A stretch of DNA of 64,000 bases from Anastatus disparis (lineage: Eukaryota > Arthropoda > Insecta > Hymenoptera > Eupelmidae). Positions 9,709-17,827 of the stretch are shown piece by piece; positions within the stretch are counted from its first letter, which is position 1, and each line of letters starts with the position of its first letter. Under the pieces are notes generated by a model. The model was not told the origin of the DNA, did not search any database, and saw nothing but the letters and a program-made list of their open reading frames with translations. A program made the position numbers and the translations under genes. Where the stretch lies: contig JAFFSR010000237.1 of the NCBI GenBank assembly GCA_017163975.1, positions 3,038,001 through 3,102,000 of the forward strand, written 5' to 3'.

Positions 9709-11556
9709 TCAGTGGGGCTGTATCGTCCTGCAAGGTGATAATAAATATTTAGCAGGGTTAAAGATCAATGGAGTATCTATTAACATTTTTTGATACAAAG
9801 GGTACCAAGGTTGAGTATGCCAATTTGGAACGACAAGGATACCCGTTGTTTCATCTTCCCGTATTTTTTTTAGAACTTTAGATATGAGCGCGAATGGAGG
9901 AAATGCGTACCAGAAAAATTCTGACCATCTTATTGTACAAGCATTAATAACAAACGCGTCTGGGTCTCTTTGCCACGAACAAAATTTAATACATTTTCTA
10001 TTTATTCTCGTAGCGAATAAGTCCATATCGGGATTGCCAAATTTTTCTATGATTGCATTGTGAGCGTAATTTGAAATTTCCCACTCCGTATCTATATTGG
10101 TTATTCTAGAATCTTTGTCGGCTGGGTTATCTTTTGAGGCAATATATTCCGCAAAAAGCCATATATTACTTTCGATACACCATTCCCATATGGAGCGACT
10201 GATTTTATTTAAATTTTCGTGTTTTATACCTCCCATTTTATTTATGTAAGAAATAGCAAAAATATTATCAATCCTTAGAAGAATTTGGCAATTTTGATCG
10301 TCCTTCGCAAAACACTGTAGTGCGAGAAAAGCTGCTAATAATTCTAGATAATTTATGTGATAAGATGTCTCTTTTACATTCCATAAACCGTGACAGTTTT
10401 GATTATTAAATATAGCTCCCCATCCAGAAGATGATGCATCGGAAAAGATTTCTTTATCAAATTTAAATTTTCGAATATTATTATATGCAGATAAAATATT
10501 TCGATCCCACCAAGATAGATCCGATAAAGCAATTTTTGTCATATTTATTATTTTATTTTTATTGTAATCTCTTATTGGGTCTTCTGACCATTTTATTTTT
10601 TCCAATTCTTTATAGAAAATCCAACTATATTTAACGGCTGGACAAGCCGCTACCAAGGATCCTATAAGACTTAGAAGTTCCTCGTATTTACAAGATTTTT
10701 TGTTTAACATTTTTTGCGAATCAATCATGAAGCCCAAATATTTGTTAACTCTTTTTGGTTTAAAATTAGATTTTTCTAAATTTAATATGAAACCTAAATC
10801 AGTTAATAATTCGCGAGTGTGTTTTATGTTGTTTTCACATTCTTTATAAGTATTTCCAAATACGAGAAAATCGTCCAAGTAATTTGTCAATCGTACACCT
10901 TTCAGTCTTAAAGAGGCTACAACAGGCTTCATAATTTTGTTAAAAACGTAAGGACAAGTACTCAAACCGAATGGTAAAGTTGTAAATTGGTATGTCTTAT
11001 TTTTATATAAAAAATGTAAATATTTCTTATCATGTACGTTAATAGGCACCATAAAGTAGGCGTCCTTTAAGTCAATGTTGCACATAAAATCATTAACCTC
11101 TAAGATATTAATTGCTGTGCGTATATCCTCCATTTTAAAGTGTTCTGAATGTACAAAATTGTTAAGATTTTTTAAATTTAAAATGAATCTATAAGTACCA
11201 TTCGATTTGGGTACTAAAAAATAAGATGACAAGAATTGATCTTCACATTGTACAGTACTTTCAATCGCTTCTTTTTTTAATAATTCGCGTATAGCTTCAT
11301 CTAAGTGATTGGTTTCTGTTTCAGAAAATTTACATTGATATAGCATTGTTCTAGGAATTACTTTAGTCTTAAAAGGTATTTTATAGCCCTGAATTACATT
11401 TAAAATAAACGAGTCGCTTGTTATTTTTGACCAATTATTTAAAAACTGTTTAAGCCTTCCTGCCGTATTTACCTCAGTTCTTATTTCTTGTTCTGCTTTG
11501 GGTGCGATTGAGCATACTCCCGTTGGTGATATGGCCTTTTGGTTGGTTTGAATCTG
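9709..11556 (-). CDS. DIRS reverse transcriptase - RNase H polyprotein
   Basis: Open on the minus strand through the start at 11346 (MLYQCKFSETETNHL) and upstream at least to 11556 in the same frame (AGRLKQFLNNWSKITSD, FILNVIQGYKIPF), overlapping the end of gag in another frame. RT: DLKDAYFMVP (first catalytic Asp), PFGLSTCPYVFNKIM, NYLDDFLVFG (YxDD box). RNase H: FSDASSSGWGA, YLELLAAFLAL, DNIFAISYIN, NPADKDSR. The tail MDLFATRINRKCIKF ... WYAFPPFALISKVL ... ILVVPNW is the segment typical of DIRS elements between RNase H and recombinase. This ORF is intact over about 610 codons. Its expression is not shown. Confidence 0.9.
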   Translation of the reverse strand, partial: QIQTNQKAISPTGVCSIAPKAEQEIRTEVNTAGRLKQFLNNWSKITSDSFILNVIQGYKIPFKTKVIPRTMLYQCKFSETETNHLDEAIRELLKKEAIESTVQCEDQFLSSYFLVPKSNGTYRFILNLKNLNNFVHSEHFKMEDIRTAINILEVNDFMCNIDLKDAYFMVPINVHDKKYLHFLYKNKTYQFTTLPFGLSTCPYVFNKIMKPVVASLRLKGVRLTNYLDDFLVFGNTYKECENNIKHTRELLTDLGFILNLEKSNFKPKRVNKYLGFMIDSQKMLNKKSCKYEELLSLIGSLVAACPAVKYSWIFYKELEKIKWSEDPIRDYNKNKIINMTKIALSDLSWWDRNILSAYNNIRKFKFDKEIFSDASSSGWGAIFNNQNCHGLWNVKETSYHINYLELLAAFLALQCFAKDDQNCQILLRIDNIFAISYINKMGGIKHENLNKISRSIWEWCIESNIWLFAEYIASKDNPADKDSRITNIDTEWEISNYAHNAIIEKFGNPDMDLFATRINRKCIKFCSWQRDPDAFVINACTIRWSEFFWYAFPPFALISKVLKKIREDETTGILVVPNWHTQPWYPLYQKMLIDTPLIFNPAKYLLSPCRTIQPH

Positions 11557-11564
11557 TGTGATCT

Positions 11565-11867
11565 TCAGGTGAAGTAGTTTCTTGTTCTTTGGTTCGTCCG
11601 TTCCACCCCTCTTTTCGCGGACGAACCCTTCCAGTTTAACGAAGATGAAGGCTTTAATACATTTTTGTTTGAAGTAGGCTTTAATTCTTTTCCAACTTTT
11701 TCAACTATTTTGACATTATTTATAAGTTCTTTTACGTTATTACCAAAAAGAAATTCTGTTGTCTCGGCTTTATCAAGCACTATTTTAATCTTTTTATCAA
11801 ACGCTGGAGTAATATATATTTTTCCTAACGGCGTTCGGAAAGTTCGTTTTTCGGTACGCGTTTCCAT
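11565..11867 (-). pseudogene. DIRS gag, C-terminal fragment
   Basis: Reads KIKIVLDKAETTEFLFGNNV then KELINNVKIVEKVGKELKP. The (D/E)FLFG motif is usual in DIRS-type Gag. It is cut off from the N-terminal part (13664-13118) by two palindromic insertions. It ends at TGA 11567-11565, overlapping the RT frame. Confidence 0.6.
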
Positions 11868-11956
11868 TCAGAAAGTGATCTATATTTTCACGCGAAAGTT
11901 ATTTTTTACGCGAAGCTTATTATTACAATTATAATTTAAAAACATATTCTTTGTTC

Positions 11957-12969
11957 GAAAAAAAAGTAATATCATTAATTTTTATACAAAAATACGAATT
12001 GTCGTAAAATGCAGGAAACATTAAACTAAAATTAAAAAAAAATTAAACAAAGAATGTAATAAGCACATGCTTTTTGTACGTAATGTCTTTGTTTCTTTAT
12101 TTTTCAAAATGCTATGTGCGTCTTTACTTAGAAGAGGGGATAATTAACAACCGTTATATTTCATTTTAAAAAGTTATTGAAAGCGCGTGCCCTTTGTGCG
12201 CCACGTTATTGTCTCCCCACTCTTTAGCTTGATGAATGGTGCTTTACGTATAAATAGGAATAATTAACAACCGTTTAATTTCACTTTGATTAATAGATAG
12301 TATTCAGTTTCGGTTAATTGTTTGAACAAACATAAATTTTCTTTTTCTTTCACAAAAAACAATAATATGAATTAATTTAAAAATCCTTCATTTAATGATA
12401 TTCCTTGTTACACATTATACGCTATTTATAGTTTATCAAATTTTCTCCGCAATTGTGTATAGTATTTTTCATAACAACGTAACCAAATATTTTTAATTTT
12501 TAATTTTTTCGTCACGGTATTATGGAGGAAAATTGTTATTTTGTTAATTTAATAAATTAACAGCGTTCTAAAGAAAAAGAAAATTTATGCTTGTTCAAAC
12601 TATTAACCGAAACTGAATGCTATATCTATTAATTAAAGTGAAATGAAACAGTTGTTAATTATTCCTTTTTCTACGTAAAGCACCACCTATCAAGCTAAAG
12701 AGTGGGGAAACAAAAACGTTAAAGAGCACGCACTTTTATCTATCATTCAAAATGATATTTAACAGTTGTTAATTATCTCTTCTTCTAAGTAAAGCCGCAC
12801 CTATCATACTGAAAAATGAAGAAACAAGGACGTTACGTACAAAAAGCACGCGCTTATCACATTCTTTGTTTATCTCATTTCATTGTTTAATTTTTAGTTT
12901 AATGTTTCCCGCATCTTACGATAATTCGTATTCTTGTATGAAAATTAATGATATTACATTTTTTTAATA
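11957..12969. mobile_element. ~1-kb fold-back element with tandem repeats in each arm
   Basis: Arms of about 480 bp, centred near 12450. Outer ends GTAATATCATTAATTTTTAT and its inverse. Each arm holds two copies of a ~115-bp unit containing AATTAACAACCGTT, CTTTAGCTTGAT/CCCCACTCTT and TTACGTA. The inner arms are CAGTTTCGGTTAATTGTTTG-like. No ORF. It interrupts gag. Confidence 0.75.
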
Positions 12970-13021
12970 CTATTTCTTCCATTTAATTCGATCGAACTTT
13001 CCGAGACTTGTTAGGAAAAAT

Positions 13022-13140
13022 AATGTACGCTACACGTGCAAAAAGCAAACGATAGCTTCACGCGCGTTGCCGCTCTCGCTTCGCTCGAGCGGCAACCTTC
13101 GCGCGTGCGGCTATCGCCTACTTTCTGCACTGGTAACGTA
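13022..13140. mobile_element. 119-bp GC-rich hairpin
   Basis: Near-perfect palindrome with core GCGCGTTGCCGCTC ... GAGCGGCAACCTTCGCGC, a small loop around TCGCTTCGC, and outer arms TGCAAAAAGCAAACGATAGC/inverse. The GC content is far above the surroundings. It lies next to the previous fold-back. Confidence 0.75.
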
Positions 13141-13664
13141 AACTACTATTTCTTGATATAGTCCAAGCGTGAAATAAATCTGCGTTTATTTTAACTGCAT
13201 CAGATAAATATTGCAACAGTAACTCTCTGTCGATCACTTCTTTTTTGTCGTTTAATATCATGCTTAACGCTAGACCTGTTAAAGCAAGGCTTGATCCAAT
13301 CACATTTTGATATGTGTAAAAATATTTATCTCTTTTTACTGCGTCTTCTTTTAGGTTAGATTGAATTTCTTCATTAAGCTTTGGAGCATTTACATTTAAA
13401 TTATCAAAATTTTTTGGTGTTAGATTTAATATTTCCGATTTTTCTTCTTTGGAAATCCCTTCTTTTGTCCATACACGGATTCTATCAAGCACAGTATCAA
13501 TTAATGATGCGTCATTAATTTTATTAGAGTTTGGGTGTTCTCCCATGAAGTCAATTATTTCGTCAGATTCCGAAAATTGCTGTGCTTCTGTTTCGATTGT
13601 CGCTGTAGTTACATTTTCTTTATTAGTCTCTTCTTCAGCCTCTGAAGGATCACTCGATAAATCT
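13118..13664 (-). pseudogene. DIRS gag, N-terminal and central part
   Basis: Open from about 13664 (acidic: SSDPSEAEEETNKEN) through an ATG at 13546 (MGEHPNSNKINDAS) to the insertion at 13140. Central helices RDKYFYTYQNVIGSSLALTG and LLLQYLSDAVKINADLFHAW match the general DIRS Gag pattern. The last codons (LRYQCRK) already run into the hairpin. Confidence 0.6.
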
Positions 13665-13786
13665 ATTCATTAATTTTAAAAATTAGCATTACATATAGGA
13701 CTAGATTTCGTAATTTTTATTGATTTTCAATAAATTTCAAATTCATAATTTTTATTAATTTTCAATAGTTTTTTTTTTTTTCTCGG

Positions 13787-14090
13787 TACGTATCTCTGCT
13801 TCAACATGAGCTTGACCGGATTAGATTTATCAAGAAACGAAAAATATCAAAATGGCGGAATTTGTTTTATATTGTCTCAGCGCATGTCTCTGCTTCAACA
13901 AGAGCTCGGCTGGTTCGTTTGTAAGAATAGAATTATTATAGCATAACTTTCAGTCATTATTTCGGCGCTTGTCTCCGCTTCAACGTGAGCTCCGCCATTA
14001 TTTTATATAAGCTTTATTGCTTTTATATATATATATATATATATAGTTTATATATGTATTTTATTTGGCACTAGTCTTCCGCTTCGAAAG
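13787..14090. repeat. four spaced copies of a GCTTCAAC-GAGCT word
   Basis: TCTCTGCTTCAACATGAGCT (13795), TCTCTGCTTCAACAAGAGCT (13888), TCTCCGCTTCAACGTGAGCT (13972) and CTTCCGCTTCGAAAGCTCG (14068), spaced about 85-100 bp, in the stretch between the two gag ORFs. A degenerate ~90-bp tandem repeat. (TA)n lies at 14024-14045. Confidence 0.6.
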
Positions 14091-14294
14091 CTCGACCACC
14101 ATACATATGACATGTCGCGCACTTCTAGTTAGAGCTAAAATGTTTTTTATACCTGAATCATCGGCGTCTATTGCCTTTTCCTTCTCTTCCTGTAGTGAAC
14201 GTAGTTTTTTATTCATTTGGTCCATTTCCTCTTTTAACTTAAAAATTTCTTGTGATTTTTTATGCTTTTGTGCTCTTTTTTGACTGCTCTCCAT
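14061..14294 (-). CDS. DIRS ORF1 N-terminal segment (coiled coil)
   Basis: 77 codons, MESSQKRAQKHKKSQEIFKL then KEEMDQMNKKLRSLQEEKEK: lysine/glutamate heptads. Located just inside the right-hand fold-back and upstream of gag. Probably the first part of DIRS Gag, but I cannot join it to 13664 without a frame break. Confidence 0.45.
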   Translation of the reverse strand: MESSQKRAQKHKKSQEIFKLKEEMDQMNKKLRSLQEEKEKAIDADDSGIKNILALTRSARHVICMVVELSKRKTSAK

Positions 14295-14689
14295 GACAGC
14301 TTGTCTACGATGTTATATCAACGGCGCCAAAAGAAGTAATGAGCATCCCGTCAAAAACGTTTAGCTAAAAAAATTAGCTAAAAATATAGCTAAAAATGCA
14401 GCTAAAAATACAGCTATATTTAGCTGGAATATAGCTATATTTATCTGGATTTTTTAGGTAAAAATCCAGTTATTTTTTAGCTAAAAATCCAGCTAATATT
14501 TTGAGTCTCTTGTAACAGCGGAAAATATAACTGTATTTTCAGCTGTATTTTTAGCTGTATTTTTAACTGTATTTTTAGCTAATTTTTTGAGCTACTCGTT
14601 TTTGATGAGGCGAACAATAGCTGATAATATAGCTAAATTTTTAGCTATATTTTTAGCTGTATTTTTAGCTTAAATTATTTTATAATTTC

Positions 14690-15110
14690 ACGGAATAATA
14701 ACTCGTTAGTTATTTTCCTGTAAAAGAAAGTTCCAAAAATGAGGTAAACCTCGTAGTGTCAGCTCTATAAAGATCGAAGAGCTTCTACGTTTTGGCACAA
14801 AGTATCTTGCTCTTTTATACCTATGGCCTCAAAATTTGTTAATGGAATCGTAAAATTTAGAGATCCGCCACCTAGCGACGTGAAGTGAACTTACCTATCT
14901 TTAATTATTGATTAATGCTACGTCGCAAGGTGGCGTTTCTCTAAATTTTACGATTCCATCGACAAATTTTGAGGACACAAGTATAAAAAAGCAAGATACT
15001 TTGTGCCAAAACGTAGAAGCTCTTCGATCTTCGGAGAGCTGACACTAAGAGGTTCACCTCATTTTTGGAACTTTCTTTTACAGGAAAATAACTAACGAGT
15101 TATTATTCCG
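14690..15110. repeat. central module of the AGCT fold-back
   Basis: Inverted pair: TTTTCCTGTAAAAGAAAG, GAGGTAAACCTCGTAGT, CGAAGAGC, CTTTTATACCTATGG, AAATTTGTTAATGGAATCG, CGCCACCTAGCGACG. Same words in the same order as at 7595-7995. Confidence 0.7.
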
Positions 15111-15492
15111 TGAAATTATAAAATAATTTAAGCTAAAAATACAGCTAAAAATACAACTGAAAATTTAGCTATATTATCAGCTATTGTTATCCTTGTCGAA
15201 AACGATTAGCTCAAAAAATTAGCTAAACATACAATTAAAAATACAGCTAATAATACAGCTGAAAATACAGTTATATTTTCCGCTGTTACAAGAGACTCAA
15301 AATATTAACTGGATTTTTACCTAAAAAATCGAGATGAATATGGCTATATTCCAGCTAAATATAGCTGTATTTTTAGCTGTATTGCTTTCTCATAGAGAAA
15401 GCATTGTATAGGTAAAAAAAATTTTTTTCTATTTTTTCATTAATTTGTACATATTTAGACTCAGGGAGTCGAAAAAAGTGGTTTCCAGAAAA

Positions 15493-15496
<4 letters not shown>

Positions 15497-15561
<65 letters not shown>
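15497..15561. repeat. (TG)n microsatellite
   Basis: About 32 uninterrupted TG units. Confidence 0.95.
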
Positions 15562-15563
<2 letters not shown>

Positions 15564-15675
15564 TAAGTACGCCAATAAGATCTCGAGAACTACTCGATGG
15601 ATTAGCTTCAAATTTTGCATGCAATTTATTTTTTTGTCTAACTGGGGAGGAAGCTATCGAAAATTGATCTTCTTA

Positions 15676-17010
15676 GCTCAGTTTTTTTTTAGAGCCATTT
15701 TAAAAATTCTAAAAAAATTTTAATTTTTCATTTTTTTGATATTTTACGTAAACTACACGAAGAATTTTCTTGAAAATTCGTATGAACATTATTTGCGACT
15801 GCCAAAAGAAGAAAAACTTTTACCAACTGATTTTCTTAGCGCACTTTTAATTTTAGAGCATTTTGAAAATTTTGAAAAAAAATTTTTTTTTTATTTATTT
15901 TTTATTTTACGACAACCATTTGATAGATTTGCTTCTAAATTTGTATGCAAGTTATTCGCTATTGTCTAAAGAAAACAAGCTTTGGAACACTTATTTTCTT
16001 AGCGTAGTTTTAATTTTAGAGCATTTTGAAAATTTTGGAAAAAATCTCTATTTTTCATTTTTTTTCTATTACACAAAAACCATTCGATAGATTTGCTCGA
16101 AAATTTTTATGGAAATCATTTGCAATGGCCTAAATAAAACAAGTTTTGAAAAACTTATTTTCTCAGTGCAGTTTTAATTTTAGAGCATTTTGAAAATTTT
16201 GAATAATATTTTTCTAATTTTTTTTATACTTTACGTAAACTACTCGATGAAAGAGCTTCAAATTATGTATGGGAATTATTTATGATTGTCAAAATAAAAT
16301 GAACTTTTGAAAACTAATTTTCTTCAATTTTCTTAGCGCACATTTAATTTTAGAGCATTTTGAAAATTTTGAAAAAATTTTTTATTTTTAATTTCTTTTT
16401 TATTGCACAAAAATCACTCGATAAACTTGCTCAAACATTTTTATGCAAATTATTCACTATTATCTGAATAAATCAAGCTTTGGAAAACTTATTTTCTTAG
16501 CGCAGTTTTAATTTTAGAGCATTTTGAAAATTTTGAAAAAAATGATCATATTTCATTTTTTTTCTATTACACAAAAGCCATTCGATAAATTTGCTCAAAA
16601 ATTTTCATACAAATTATTTGTTATTGCCTAATTAAAGCAAGCTTGGAAAAACTTATTTTCTTAGCGCAGTTTTAATTTTAGAGCATTTTGTAAATTTTGA
16701 ATAGAATTTCACTTATTTTTTGGTATTTTACGTAAACTACTCGATGAAGTAGTCTAAAATTATGTATAGAAATTATTTACGATTGCCTAAATAAAATGAA
16801 CTTTTGAAAACTGGTTTTCTTAGCGTAGTTGTAACGTTAAAGCGTTTTGAAAATTTTAAAACAATGTTTATTTTTCAATTATTTGGTATTTTTTGTAAAC
16901 TATTCGATGAAAATGTTCCAAAATTTGTATGCAAGTTATTGGTTATAGTGTTAAGAAGACAAGCTTGGGAAAATTAATTTTATAAACGTTTTTTTTAATT
17001 TTAGAGCATC
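15676..17010. repeat. ~163-bp satellite, about 8 monomers
   Basis: The marker AGAGCATTTTGAAAATTTTG recurs near 15693 (variant), 15857, 16017, 16182, 16353, 16517, 16680, 16840 (variant) and 17004 (variant), i.e. every 160-171 bp. Other shared words are ACTTATTTTCTTAGCGCAGT and CATTCGATAGATTTGCT. Monomers differ by roughly 10-25%. Confidence 0.85.
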
Positions 17011-17333
17011 ATAAAATCACATTATGCAAATGGCAAAAGTAAGAAAGAGTAAAATTCATATAGTTTTCGTAGGTATTAAGACAGCCTTTAATACAGAGGA
17101 TAGGGACATTTATATTAAAATCGTATTTAAAAAAATAAAATCAAAATACTCTAACTCAATGCGCTCTATGAGAAAGCATTGCGCCAAAGCACTTGGCAGC
17201 GTTTTTTTAGCTATATTTTTAGCTAAACTTTTTTGACGGGGCACGCACACACGATCGAGAGAAGCGCGTAGCGACGTTTTTACTTTCCATATCTCTAAGC
17301 ACGGCGACACCTTACGGCCAAAAGTAAGTAGTA

Positions 17334-17370
17334 CTACATAGTAATCTCTGAAGAACAAGGAACGAAGGAT
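17334..17370 (-). repeat. DIRS right inverted terminal repeat (37 bp)
   Basis: Inverse of 6766-6802. Just inside (17241-17333) is the CGATCGTGTGTGCGT-containing terminal sequence duplicated at 6506-6620. Confidence 0.75.
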
Positions 17371-17630
17371 GATTCTGAATATAAAAGCAATACTGTAGAA
17401 CATCTTATTTTCGTTGCATATACAATAATGTAGAATAAAAATTCACTGTTATTTTAAACTGATAATGGAAACTTTATTATAATCAAATGGAATTTCATTT
17501 TATTGGAATAAATTTTCCCTATTTATTAAATAAAAAAAATAAAAAGAGTCAATCGTAAAAACTAAAATTTATCCATCAACATTAAACAATCTATTAAATT
17601 CTGTCTCTTTTCACCCCTTTAAAATTCCAG

Positions 17631-17827
17631 GCAATTCGAATGGACTTACGTATCGGTAGTTTATTCAGACACGGAATATGGTAATCACGGCTACGAGACA
17701 CTGGTATCGCTGGCCAGTAATTATTCAATCTGCTTTAGTGCACCTCAACGAATTGACAAAGAACACTTTCGCACCGAAGATTACGACAATGTTATACGTA
17801 CTATAGCTAATAAAACCGAGGTTCGAG
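17631..17827 (+). CDS. mGluR-like receptor, exon a (ligand domain)
   Basis: Acceptor TTCCAG, enters in phase 2; donor GTAAGC; leaves in phase 1. Encodes QFEWTYVSVVYSDTEYGNHG through IANKTEVR. Confidence 0.9.

Larger units (their letters stand above)
14347..17240. mobile_element. fold-back element with TTAGCTAA-word arms, enlarged by a satellite
   Basis: Ends CCCGTCAAAAACGTTTAGCT (14347) and, inverted, CCCGTCAAAAAAGTTTAGCT (17240). Arms are arrays of AGCTAAAAATACAGCTAAAA-type units; palindrome centre near 14900. The right arm is interrupted at about 15390 by (TG)n and a ~163-bp satellite, and resumes at about 17155. Flanks GCAT and GCAC may be a 4-bp target duplication with one change. Its central module resembles that of the GACGTC fold-back. 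Confidence 0.7.
6766..17370 (-). mobile_element. DIRS-type tyrosine-recombinase retrotransposon, heavily interrupted
   Basis: Minus-strand order: ORF1/gag (14294-11565), reverse transcriptase/RNase H (11556-9709), tyrosine recombinase (9677-6939). Ends carry a 37-bp inverted repeat (6766-6802 and 17334-17370, starting ATCCTTCGTTCCTTGTTC), as expected of DIRS rather than LTR elements. Insertions: fold-back 7103-8684 and MITE 8973-9272 in the recombinase, fold-back 11957-12969 and hairpin 13022-13140 in gag, and fold-back 14347-17240 upstream of ORF1. Inactive, with a nonsense TAG in the recombinase and several broken ORFs. Confidence 0.8.

Noticed and set aside
13118..13546. LNVNAP in DIRS Gag resembling PAM2
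   Set aside because: Lacks the required Phe and Pro positions (continues KLNEEI); chance similarity to the PAM2 micro-gene.
15373..15723. ORFs around 15373-15723 on both strands
   Set aside because: Translations of the (TG)n microsatellite.
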